Origin: Zanthoxylum bungeanum
Taxonomy: Eukaryota; Streptophyta; Magnoliopsida; Sapindales; Rutaceae
Length of the DNA stretch: 64,000 nt
Reading direction: 5' to 3'
NCBI GenBank assembly: GCA_019454045.1
Contig: SKCR01023747.1
Location: 186,001 to 250,000 of the forward strand
A program made the translations under genes and the position numbers. Position 1 is the first letter of the stretch. Every line of letters begins with the position of its first letter. This document shows, one piece after another, positions 1 to 11,494 of the stretch. The notes beneath the pieces are model-generated. The model did not search any database. It worked only from the letters and a program-made list of their open reading frames with translations, and was not told the origin of the DNA.

Positions 1-1610
1 TTCTGGTTGGCTATATTGGGCGAGAATCCCATTCTCCCTTAAGTAACTTTTGAATTAGTCACTCATAAATTACTACCTTGATCCGATGGAAGGTATTTGA
101 TGAATTTATCAGTTTGTTCTTCTATTTCGTTTCAAAAAATTTTGAACCTTTCAAATATTTCCGATTTATGTCTCATCAAATAGACTTATCCATATCTTGA
201 CTTATCATCCGTGAAAGTCACGAAGTGTATTGAACCATCATGAGCCATATGATTTAATGGACCACACACATCACTGTGTACTAGTTCCAATAAATCTTTA
301 GCATGATGTCCAATACCAAGAAATGAGGCATTTGTCATTTTTCCTTGGATACACGACTCACAAATTGGATAAAGATCTAAGATAGGATCTTCAATCAAAC
401 CATCCTTAGCCAATTTTGATAGACGTCTAACACATACGTCACCCAATCTCATATGCCTTCATTAATTATTATTTAATTCAGATCTCTTATTTGTATTTTC
501 CTGTACATTAAAGACATCTCTATATGTTTCCAAAACATAATGACCGTTAGATAAAAAACATTCACATATCAAATAGTTGTCTTTATCATATAAACATAAA
601 GTACTATCTTTAATGTTTATTTTATATCCCTCTTTAACTAATATTGGTAAAAATAATATATGTCTAATAAGAGAGGGTACATAATAACGGTCATGTAAAA
701 TTAATTTACTTCCATTAGGGAGATCGAGAACAACTTTTCTTATGGATTTGACATCCAATGTCTCGTCATTTCCAACTTTAAACTGGATCTCCCCTTTGTT
801 TAGCCTTTTTTTAACTCTCATGGATTGCATGAAGTTACAAATACGAGTAGAACAACCAGTGTCTAACACCTAACCAATAATTACATCTAAGGCTAATGAG
901 ATATCGATAATAGGAAAAATACAAAACGTACCCGGGGTTCCTGGTTTTCCTTTTAGCTCTGGACAATATTTCTTCCAGTGTCCAGACTTCTTATAGTGTA
1001 GACATGCATCATGAACTACATGCTGTCTTGCAGTTTGTTTCATGGAATCTTTCTTCTTATTTCCCATTTTAATCATCTTAGACTTCCTAAAAGTCTTTGA
1101 ATAGCTTGCTCTACCATGGAGGTGCAAATTGGGATTCCATTTTCATCAAATCATGTTCCACCGAGAATAACATGTTAAGAAGCTCTTCATATGCGGCTTG
1201 CATCGAATGCATCACAAAGCCAGCATATGTAGCGGGTAAAGAAGATAGAATCAGATTTGTGCCTAGCCTTTCATTTATCATAATGTCATGTCGTTCCAGA
1301 TATCGAATCCGGTCTATCATGTTCAAAATATGAATGTTAACCGCTCATTTATCCTTAAGCATAGCGTGGAACGATTCCTAAGACCTTCGATATATCTCAT
1401 TTTCTTGATTTGCTTCGAACAACTCATTGAGTGTTCTCGTAATGCTCTAAGCATTTGGTACATGTATGTACTGTCTGAGCAAATTAGGAATAATTTCGAT
1501 AGACATTTGATTGAGCGTAACATACCTCAATCATTCCGACTCCAAGACAAGGTGGATGTTCATTTCCCATTCAAAATAGTTCTCGGCTTCTTTCAATTTA
1601 TTAGAATCTA
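1..1610 (-). pseudogene. Ty1/copia gag-protease-integrase fragment
   Basis: Read on the minus strand, this is the 5' half of a copia polyprotein broken by stops and frameshifts. Gag (UBN2-like, about 1610-1097) includes the conserved LxSLPATYAGFVM stretch near 1230. A CCHC knuckle (CLHYKKSGHWKKYC) lies near 1000-960. A protease with DTGCST follows at about 860-845. The GAG-pre-integrase domain (CESCIQGKMT) is at about 390-330, followed by the integrase start (LELVHSDVCGPL, FTDDKSRYG) at about 300-190. Integrase-like reading continues in broken frames to the window edge. Reverse transcriptase would lie outside. Domain order and motifs make the copia call firm; the element is dead. The 5' LTR is not adjacent. 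Confidence 0.88.
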
Positions 1611-1900
1611 AAAGTCACACTAATGGATTTGCGGCAACCATCTACAAGACAAAAATTAAACACTAGCAATATATTTTTCATTTCAATAAAAAATACTAAT
1701 ATGATTATGAATTTTAAATTTATTAGTGCCATCCCACTACTTTACGTAATTCTATAATATCCATTAACAGAAAAATAGAAATTTGACAATCAAAATTTCT
1801 TAGCGGTAAGTAGATCCCATGATATTTACTCCAGCCTCACACTAATGACTGTCTTGGCCTTCATAAACTCATTAGGTAGACCTTAAAGGTTAATCAACTC
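1611..1900 (-). other. leader of the copia fragment
   Basis: Non-coding stretch upstream (minus strand) of gag. It contains a 19-nt block at 1732-1750 (plus text tcccactactttacgtaat) identical to 30529-30547 in the non-coding element, and an attaggtag block near 1870 also found there. I read it as a retained untranslated leader. Homology to the non-coding family stops near 1900. Confidence 0.6.
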
Positions 1901-2829
1901 CACGTGACTCATTGTTTGGTCACAGATTGGATCTTGAAGTAAAGGTTGCTAGTATTGGAATCAAGATTGGATCTTGGAGTGAAGCTTGTAAACCTTGGAA
2001 GTTCTCCAACCATTTCAACAAAGAGAAGAGGATTGGATTACATCAAGCTTGCTAGGTAAGTTTTAACTTCTCTTAAGCTATGTTCTTTTATGTATTGGAT
2101 GCATGATTACGTAGCTTAAAGTTGCAATAAGGCTAATAAATTGTGTTAGGATGCTTTAGAAGTATAAACACAATATGCTTGTTAATTAGGTCAAAGTTGT
2201 TCATGTTGGATATGGAACAATTAATAAGAGTTTGGAACTCTAGATTAAATCTTAGAGCTATGACTACAATTCTAGAATCACTTGACCACCTTTGGGTGAC
2301 CTAGAATTGTTCACAAGTCACTTCATTATGGGATTCTAATTTGGTTTGTGTTTTGAATTCAAAATTTATGCAATTGTGTATTTTGAATAAATTTATTTTT
2401 TTATAAAAATAGTTGATATTTTTGAAAAACTTAATTTTTGTTCTATAACATGTGTTGATGTTGGTTTTGATATTAAAATTAATTTTGGGTGTTTTGAGAG
2501 TGTTTAGGGAAGGTTAAAAAGGTTTAGGGTTGAAGACCATATTCCCTTCAGCTCTCTGAAGGTGTTAAAACAAATAGAAAATAAAAAAAATTCAAGCACA
2601 GTGCACGCGAGCGTTATGTGCGTGCGCGCATTCAAATTTATTTCTTCATATTCTGAAATTTTCAGACTCCGATTCAGCCCCGATTTTTTCCTATACACTC
2701 GTAATGAAATATAGTATTTCATTAAATTATTTAAATTACACCTATGTTTGATATTTACGGGTTAAACCCATTTTCGATGCGCGGGGCATCGATCCGACCC
2801 TTAGGGTTCCACATCCGCCCCAACAAAAG
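1901..2829. other. unassigned AT-rich stretch
   Basis: No convincing ORF. It has a 17-nt near-repeat (agattggatcttg...agt) at 1924 and 1964, followed by a splice-donor-like GCTAG/GTAAGT near 2055. The style resembles the end of a plus-strand copia LTR, but no boundary is provable. A short CpG-rich patch (cacgcgagcg...gtgcgcgc) lies at about 2605-2630. Nothing else was recognised. Confidence 0.3.
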
Positions 2830-3318
2830 GATCACATATGCTACTCGACTCGAGGAGATTTTTTATTGACGGTGGTGTGTACGTCCAACTATTATGAATC
2901 ACATGTGAGTCATTCAGTATTCGCTCCAACAAATATCCACATGTCTATACGAGTTTCTCATGCTCCTAGTTCATCGGGTTAAACCATTAGAACTCCAATT
3001 CCAATATACGACATGTGCTAGTCTTATAGGTTATAGGAATTCGACCGTATTCCAAAACCAACGACAATGAATATTTACTTTAAGAATATTTTTAACAGTA
3101 ATATTATCCCAATGTCAGACCACCCAGTATCCTGTATTACTACATGACTATTCTAAGGTCGATGGCATTCTTAGCATACTTAGATATCAATCTAATATGC
3201 ATAATGACATTACCATTAGTAAGGTTTGAAATGAAAAAGTATTTATTTTATTAATAAATAATAAATTTTAATATATAATACATTATTCGGATTGACGCTC
3301 CAAGAACTAACTCCAACA
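2830..3318 (-). repeat. diverged LTR fragment of the composite-element family
   Basis: The segment runs parallel to the distal part of the LTR at 7480-8012. Shared in order are ctcgactcgaggagat, attgacggtggtgt, catgtctatacgagt, atacgacatgt, cccaatgtca and the terminus cggattgac...ccaaca at 3318. The similarity is well below that among the three younger LTRs, so this is an older or sister-family copy. The proximal half is missing. Confidence 0.6.
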
Positions 3319-3435
3319 AGTGGTTCAATCTGATCCAAGTAAGTCTTCTATTCCATATAATTAGAATTCCTTACATGTTTTTAGTTGCTTAACTCGGGTT
3401 TGATTTGAGGATGAACCTATTTAAGAGCAGAGAAA
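3319..3435. other. short spacer with nothing recognised
   Basis: Short AT-rich interval between the LTR relic ending at 3318 and the chromovirus-type LTR start near 3436. No motif, repeat or ORF was found. Confidence 0.4.
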
Positions 3436-5572
3436 GTAACACCCTGACTATCATGATGTGACCATCATGGTCACTTTTTTTTGTCATGACATATTAGCAT
3501 CGATATAATCATGTAATTATGGGTTTGGCGTGCTCATAACACTTCCCGAGAAGTTGGGATAATTTTCTTTTAGTTTTAGTACTCTTTTAATTTAACTGCA
3601 CTAATGAACAACTTTCAGTATTTTTTTGATATCTTGAGTTTCAATATCATTTTTCAGTAATTTCAGTGTTGTTGTAAATCCTAGACACAAGGCTACAACT
3701 TTCATGTTAAGTGTTTTCCTTATTTTCATGTGGAAATAAGTGAAATTTTGGCATAAAATTTGGCTCATGGTGTTGTGATGAGAATAACAATAAATTTAGC
3801 ATGTGACATATTTAATGATATTTTATTAACAAATATTAAATGTTTCGTGGTCCATATATGTAGGTCATTTTTATTCCCTCACCTCCAAGCTTGTCTTCTC
3901 ATTCTTCATTTTTGCTTATCAAAAATCAAACTGAAAATTTTATGTTTCCTTTGCAATTTCAAGTATTGATTGAAGCAAGTAAGTTCCATATCGTCTATTT
4001 TAGTATTTTTTGAGCATGATTTTTCAAGCTCAACTTTTGAATCCATGGAAAATCCAACCATAATTCGAGTCCATTTTTGCATAATAGAGTCAAATTTTAT
4101 GTTAATCACATCTAGATTGGTGTTTATTGCCATGGTTCATATTTCAATCATACGTTTATAGATCCTATCAGTTCTACGCATGAAGTTTCAATCTGTTCAA
4201 TGTTTTTCAATTTTAACTATTCTTACAAATTAACTTTAAGGTTACTCGAATGTCGAATTTTGATTTTACATTAGCACGGCTTCGAGTTGCTATGCTTTCA
4301 TGTCAAGTAATCCATGTACATAATAAGTCTCGAGAAATCATGACAGTTATTACATGTTTCCAAGATATGCTTATTCATTTCACATGTTACATGGCTATGT
4401 TTTATAAGTTTATATTACGTGATACGATCGCAATATGATATACGAATTAAAATTCATGTTTCACGATTTGCAGCTTGCGATTCATGATTTAAAATTTGTG
4501 TTTGTAATATGTGTGAAGAGTTTGGTTGATGAGTTGGTATTATGTCACAGTAGTGCTGGTTAGGGAATCTGCTCGGACGACATTCATCTCATACCTGTTC
4601 TAAAATAGGTAGTGGATCCGATACGAGTGTTGTATGCAGAAACAAGTATATATTTATGTATATGCTCTGTTTAAGCATGTTTTAGAAGGATTTGTCATGT
4701 GTTTCGTGATTCATGATTCATATTTCATGATCTATAATTTACAGTTCATGTGTCATTATTCATAGTTTACGCTTCATGTTACATGTTATATTTTACAGAC
4801 ACGTGCCGTATTTTACATTACATGTTACATATTTCGTTTCCAGATTTTTAGTTTCAAGTTACAGTTTATGATCATTATTTACAGTCATGTGTCATGATTT
4901 TCAATGGTTACAGTCAATGTTTCATAGTAGACAATTTGTAGTTTACACTTCATGTTTACATTTTTTAGACCATGTTTACATCATACATATATTTTTACTG
5001 TTTACAGCCATGGTTTACAACTCATGTTACATGGTTTTTAGTTATGTTCCACGATTTACAGTTTACTAATTACGATTTCAGTCATGTTTCATATTTCACA
5101 GTTACAGCCCTTGGTTTCAGCTATAGTTTATGAATTAGGTTCATGTGTCATGATTTTCAAGTCACGTTGTATAACGTACATTTCACGTCTTACAATTTAC
5201 ATGTCATGATTCACAGTCCACGTTTCATGATTTCCAAGTCACGCTTCATAGTTACAGTTCATGTTTACATTCTATAGTTTATGTCTTCCACATGTCATGT
5301 TTACATCGTAAGTTTTCACGTATCATGTTTATAGTTTATATATAACAATTTATAGCTCTTGTTTCACGGCCCCCAATTACAGTATATAAGCTATAGATAA
5401 GTTCCAAGAAGTACAATTTAGGATTCATATTTCAAGACTTATCTATATTTTTAGTATCAAGAATCATGTTTTCAAGTGTATGTTTTATATTGTTAAGTTT
5501 TGAAGCTCTACGTAACTTAATGGTTTCAAGTTAAGTTTACATGCGTGTTATGACATATGACCATGAACATAC
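3436..5572 (+). repeat. left part of a chromovirus (Tekay/Del)-type LTR
   Basis: It begins with gtaacaccctgac, matching the taacacccc start of the chromovirus LTRs at 53439 and 62863. It includes a related block (ctacaactttc...ttaagtg, about 3690). From about 4440 to 5380 it becomes a low-complexity array built on variants of catgtttcatgatttacagtt. The LTR continues at 33837 after the composite insertion. Small ORFs here are by-products of the array. The class is inferred from similarity by eye. Confidence 0.55.
5568..5572. repeat. left TSD of the composite element (catac)
   Basis: Five bases directly outside the LTR terminus at 5573. The right-hand counterpart at 33832-33836 is cttac (4 of 5 identical). 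This supports one insertion boundary on each side of the whole three-LTR block, allowing one later mutation. Confidence 0.5.
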
Positions 5573-8012
5573 TGTTGGGGTTTTGGGCAAAGAGCACGAC
5601 GGAAGCGCTGTTCGAGCGAAATCATAATTTTATAACTTTTTAAATTACCGAACAAATTATTCAATATCCAATATGAATACATCAATCATATCTCACTTAA
5701 ACATATTTATTCGATATCAAATAACGACATAAATAGTTAAGAAACGTCGCGAAACTTTTACGAAAACTTTTTTCCGTAAAATGGTATAAAACGCGTTTTT
5801 AACCGAACCGACTACCCAACATACATGAGGGCTGCCCTGGTCAGCCCCAATCGTATTAGGGCAGCCGTCACCCGCTGGCTCAAAAGTCACCTGGTAATGC
5901 AGTTTTCGCTTATTTCAACTCCGAAACAATTTCTCTCAATTGTTCCAACACCCAAAACACATCCAATACATTCAAAATACATCATTTTCATCACAATCAA
6001 CCCAGTTTTTCCAGATCTAATTTTGCAACAAAAAAAAAATCAATTTTTTATGCTTTAATCCAACTTTTTCAACATTAATCATATTAAACAAAACACCAAT
6101 AGAGTCACCATCAATGAAGCACCCAAGAACAATTCTAGGCATTACAAGAGTGGTCATAACACTCTAGAATGGTAACTTATCATCAAATGATCAAATTGAA
6201 TAAATATTACAATAATATCATCCAAAACAACTTCACACATGCATAAAGCCTTCCAATTCCATCCTCTAAAACCAAAAGCCCCAAATTTATAGAAAAGAAG
6301 AAAACCTACATCTCACTAGATCATCAAGAAACAAGAAACATATTTTCTAAGCTTAGGGATTCGTAGAATTACCTTTAATCATCTTATTCCTTAGCTTTTT
6401 TTTTTCTTGATTTTCTTTATTTCTCAACTTGAATCATCAAGCAATATTTTAGAGCCATTTTGAGAGGAAGAATCGACCATGGAGGCCATCATAGAGAAAA
6501 GAAAAGAAAAATCCCTTTTAATAGCCAAATTGCCGACTTAACAACGGTAAAATAGTCATTTTTGACAAATTAAATTTTCACACTTAAGCTTAATTAAAAC
6601 ATGCCACATGTATCAATAATAATTAAACTTATTGCATAACATTTATGTAATATAGATATTATTTAATTATTCAAATATTTAACATTTAAATATCTAAATA
6701 ATTAATTAATATAATTATTATTATATATGTATTTTATTTACATTAAATAAAAAATACATATATTAATGGCATGTGTTAAAATCTCATTTGACAAATAATT
6801 AATATGTTTCTAATAAAATTATGTATCAGATACAAATACACAATAATTATTATTGACCAAAATTCCCTAAAGTATGTGTTTTCGTTTAACCGTTTAAACG
6901 ATTCGAATTAACTTATTTAATCCGGTGAAGTATTATAAATAATATGTATTACTCACAATGCGTTGCCCAGGTGTTCAACGAGTACACTTCATATTATGGG
7001 ACTCTCTAAGTTTTGTTTTATCCGTCATGAAATCCAATTTCGTGTCCATAATTCACCCACTCATGAATTATGATGACCACAGATAATCTCGCTAAACTAT
7101 GCAAGTCGAGGTCATTGCATACGTATAATCCCTCCATCACAGGCTATCCATATTATACGTGGGTTATAGATAAGAATGTCAAATCTGTATGATATAATAT
7201 AGTCGACTTTTCAAATTTATGATCTCTAAATTAACACTCGGAACTTACTTCTGAAGTTATACCACGGACATGGATTTACTAGATCGCAAACACGTGTAGG
7301 ATGCTTATGCCATGTACACAGGATTGACAGATTATATCTTGATACGCACATGATATTATGAACATCAATCCACACCCAACGAACAGACGGAGGTCTGATC
7401 TAAATAGATCGGTGACGTGACTTCCATCAAAGTATGGAGGATAACTCATATATCCACTGTGGTATCTCAAGTCGAATGACCACTATGCTCGCTCAACTCG
7501 AGAAGATTCCTATTGACGTTGGTGTACCATCTATTAGGAAATCTTCAGTGAGTCGTTCAATGTTTATCAAATAAACACCTACATGTCTATACGAGTCTCC
7601 CGAGACTCATGGTTCATTGGGATAAACCTTCGGACCAAGTCACGATATACGACATGTACTGGTCTCAGCAGATTTTACTAACCGACCCATGTTAGTAAAT
7701 ATTGACCAGGAACTTTATTTAAGGATATACAATTTATAGTGACGCTTCCCAATGTCAATTACAAACTACGTTGGAACTGCACACTACGTTGTAAATCCTA
7801 GGGTCTTTGTCTAATATACACGTATCACTAAATCAGATTTAGTTTCAATCTAATCATAATTAGATATCTAATCACAATTAGATTGAATATGTATATAAAA
7901 GACAAGAGGTGCTACCATTAAATAAGTAATATTATGGAAAAATGAATTATTCATATTTATGAATCAGACATAAATACGATCCGGATTGACACTCTGAGCA
8001 CTAACCTTAACA
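5573..8012 (-). repeat. left LTR (LTR1) of the composite
   Basis: Runs from tgttgggg (5573) to ccttaaca (8012), which is TG..CA on the minus strand. About 2.44 kb. It aligns along its length with the LTRs at 31295-33831 and 57583-60050. Relative to them it lacks about 48 nt containing a hairpin (site near 5860). It is followed on the plus strand by the complement of a PPT. Confidence 0.85.
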
Positions 8013-8025
8013 ATTTCTCCCAATT
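8013..8025 (-). promoter_or_regulatory. polypurine tract, left unit
   Basis: The minus-strand reading is aattgggagaaat, directly before the 3' LTR start. This is the position and form of a copia plus-strand primer. The counterpart in the right unit (27002-27014) reads aagtgggagaaat. Confidence 0.7.
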
Positions 8026-9524
8026 TCTCTAGTGCCAATCCACGGTATCATATACACATCTCATTGTGTATCACATACTCATGGCCCTTAAGAGCTCACC
8101 TAGCACTCAAGAGGTAGGCAACAACAAGTAAGCCCGTTTTAATAAATTGAGTCTGTCCAACAAACCCAATTGTTTTCCTTAGCTAACATCATTCATAATT
8201 TGTAGAACCCAAGTTCTACATAAATATGACTCGGATGCAATATCAATATTGTGATAGAGCTACTGAGTTGTCTATTTATTTAAAGATCAAATCCAAATAC
8301 AATGCAGACAACCGCAAGCACAACACTAATATCAAAACTTTTAATCTATAAGGTCACTTTGAAACTTCATAAGTCAATACTTCATAAGTTTCAACGAATT
8401 CCACTAATATAGTAGAATCAACCGTGACACTCCCGCTGTATCTTTTCTGACTTTATATAACATAGACCATCTAGTGTCATAATTAGACTCAAACCTAATC
8501 TGACCCTAATGGTTGCGGATTATATTCTCCATGAATTAGAAACTCATTCTTAATATCTCAAAGATCACAAAGAACATGTTTCAAGATCCATCCTATGGTC
8601 TACAGCGTATCAAAATAGCTCGTAACTATTACAATTAAATTGATATCTTTAATCACACATAATATAGTATTCATTATGCAATCATCATATGATGCATCAG
8701 ATTGACTAGACATTCTAATCAACTTCTCTTTCGATAAAGGAATCATCATTTACGAAAGATTAATACTATATACTAGAGACACACTAACTGTCAAACAATT
8801 ACACTAACTGTCACACAGATAGTCTTGTTGTGTCCTTTATTACATCATATCTAATGCACGACTAATGAGAGTATCTCACAAGTCTCTTATTTTATATCAT
8901 ATATAAAACTTTATATCAAATATAGCAGATACTACTCCCACTACTATCACGGAGAAAAGAATACCTAGGTAAACCTTTTTACCTCACAAACATTTCATTA
9001 TTACATTAATAATGATAATGTCGTTAGGATATATAACACTAGAAAGAATTTTGTACGCTCCCACTAACCCTGTACATATATGTATTCTCTATGCTTTGAT
9101 AAAATCAGACAATCTAATTGTATCAAAATTAGAGAACACATATTTTCAGAAAGCTTATCTGAGCCTACAATAGGCTCTATAAGCTAGTATACCAAACTGT
9201 GATCTTAGCAGAATACAAACTCTTGGGCTAAAATGAACTCTTCCAACAAAGAAACCACAATGGATTTCTCATTCGAAGAAACCATTCTGGAATGCCACTT
9301 TGCATTCTTTAGCGAAAATACATTGTTTAATATCAACATTAACCAACAGATCTTTAATTGTTCAATTAGTGTGACTAGAGACAAGTTTTTTCAGAATCTA
9401 CAATAGATTAATGAGTATAACTTTTCTCATTGTCATACTATAAAGGTCAAACCTTTATCAAGCTCACTTTGTTTTTGTTGCGCAAACACTTTGCACATTT
9501 TATGAACAATTCATAACGAAAGCT
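8013..9524 (-). mobile_element. left-unit internal region, first part
   Basis: Colinear with 27002-28511 of the right unit, with only scattered differences. No readable ORF on either strand. A minus-strand block around 9040-9070 resembles the gtcagtgggagc...YVDD neighbourhood of copia RT seen at 16600 in the nested element, hinting at an ancient pol, but stops are too dense to assign it. Interrupted at 9530 by the nested copia element. Confidence 0.7.
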
Positions 9525-9529
9525 TAATC
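9525..9529. repeat. TSD taatc (left) of nested copia element
   Basis: taatc at 9525-9529 is repeated at 19389-19393. The uninterrupted homologue (near 28520) reads agcttaataaagttc. Perfect TSD. Confidence 0.85.
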
Positions 9530-11481
9530 TCTTGAAAAATTAACACCCATAGCATCACTATTTGTAAAGAACATTGTGTTGTTGTATAAATTAACAATGT
9601 GACAAAGGAAATTGCTCTTTTATCATTTGTAATTGGATTATCGGGATATATAAATGATAAAAGTCCATATGATTAGTACCAGATTAATAAGATATGAGAC
9701 ATTATTAATCCACAAAGGTTTAATCATTAAATATCCCTAGTCGTAGTATTATCGAGACTGGACATCGATAATGCAGAATAGACTAGTATTGCACTTGTGC
9801 ACGTTGTGGGAGCATAACGGCATAGTTCTCATATATTTAAGTATTGGATACTTATGCAAGTGTGATAGGAGGTTGTGTTTACCGATGGTACGGGAACAGC
9901 TTCGCTCTGGATAGACCCATCAGAATTCCATTGGTAGTATGACTATGTGTCTATGAGAGTCCGAATCAGGGTAGGTGTATTTGGTCTTAACCTGAGACTT
10001 GCATCGCTAATACTTGAGACAATCAATATACTTTGGTTTGGTCGTCCGAGGCTTTAACAGGTTCTGTGTACGCCTCTTCTGGGTATATTGAGAATCGTAG
10101 TGTATTGGGTGTGATGTCAAGATGGAAATATCAGTTCAGTCATATGGAGATGGTGATCACGTAGGATACAGAACTAGTACTCTTAAGTACTGCAGTCATC
10201 GGGATAATATGACTAGGTCATGTTTATCCGATTATAGAGACTCGTTACCAGAAATCCGATATATGCTTCGTAAGGGGCAGACACAATTCCAATCCCAGGC
10301 CTAGCATGTGACATCCGATACTGGAGCGCAATACACAATACTACGTATACTACGCCTGACATAGATTACATATTCCTTAAAAGAATATTTCTGGAGAATT
10401 GGGTAGGCACGGTGCTTTGCTAGAAGCCAACCATTTCTCGAAAATCGGTAAGAATGTGGTACCGGGTACGCACATTTTCGGATAGTTCGACGACCGAATT
10501 TACTGCCAAAATATCAAGAGATCTCGAGGGTCGCTTCCCGAAGATTCACCGATGACGTATGACTCGAACATAATTAATCTGGGATTAATTAGAAGAGAGA
10601 GAAAATTAATCTAAGATTAATTACGGAGAATTTTATCTGGGATAAAATTCAATTAAGAGAGAGAGAACGATTAATTAGGAATTAATCAATAAAATAATAT
10701 ATTCGATAAATTAAATGAAATTAGATTTCATAACAGAATTAAAATTGGATTTTAATTCGGGCGAACAAATTAATTTAGAATTAATTCGCAAGCGACGTGA
10801 ATAGTAATTTTGCTATGCATAATTTTTTAATTCAATTTGATTTAATTACGTCGCAAAGGAAAAATTCGTTAATTCAGAATTAACGAACCCGAGCCCGGGA
10901 TGTTTTTGCGATACCACTCGGATTTTGAATCAAGTGGGGCCCACATGTCACATCACTTTTCACTTTATTTGCTTTAAGGTGATGGAAGTTAGTGAGCTTA
11001 ATTTTGGTAACTTGTTGCTTACACAAGTTTGACTTGTGATGGACATTTTACTAACTACACTTTTGGTAAATGGATTGGATTTTTGAAATCAATAAAACAT
11101 TTAACAAAAATGAAAAACTCACTTTCTCTCTCCACACACCAAAAAACCGTGAGCCTCTCCTCTTATTTTCTTCTCCATTTTACCGAGAATAACAAGGAAG
11201 AACAAGGAAATTTTGTAGCAAAATTTCCAAAGCTAGCACTTAAAGAATCATACAAAGGTGATAGGGAAACCTTTCCCATGAGTTTGGAATTCAACAAATC
11301 AAGCTTGGAAGCTCAACATACATCAAAGGAGAGCTTAGAGCAAACTTCCATGGAGGCAAAATTTTTGTTATCTCCTACATCCACTTAGCCGATCAAAGTG
11401 AGTATTTTCCGCTACTTACTTTTCGTATTCACATGATTTAATGCTTAATGATCTTGGTTATAGTTCTTAGAGAACCCAACA
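9530..11481 (+). repeat. 5' LTR of nested copia element
   Basis: From tcttgaaaa (the expected TG has mutated to TC; the 3' copy has tgttggaca) to cccaaca at 11481. It contains a run of short palindromic attaat blocks (about 10565-10900) and a polypyrimidine/exon-like segment before its end. A 119-codon open frame at 11029-11388 lies inside and is not considered a gene. Confidence 0.88.
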
Positions 11482-11482
11482 A

Positions 11483-11494
11483 TGGTATCAGAGC
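11483..11494 (+). promoter_or_regulatory. PBS (initiator tRNA-Met type)
   Basis: tggtatcagagc starts two bases after the LTR end. It is the standard copia primer-binding site complementary to the 3' end of tRNA-iMet. Confidence 0.9.

Noticed and set aside
4440..5380. Open frames in the catgtttcatgattt array (for example 4887-5069)
   Set aside because: Products of low-complexity sequence. The same area in other LTRs has no matching frame.
7279..7470. 63-codon frame recurring at 26266-26457 and 33099-33290, and in part at 57997-58212
   Set aside because: Recurs because the LTR recurs. It shows no third-position bias in its differences and no motif.
11029..11388. 119-codon open frame
   Set aside because: It lies inside a copia LTR, and the partner LTR (18960-19300) has the frame broken by an indel. 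No domain recognised.
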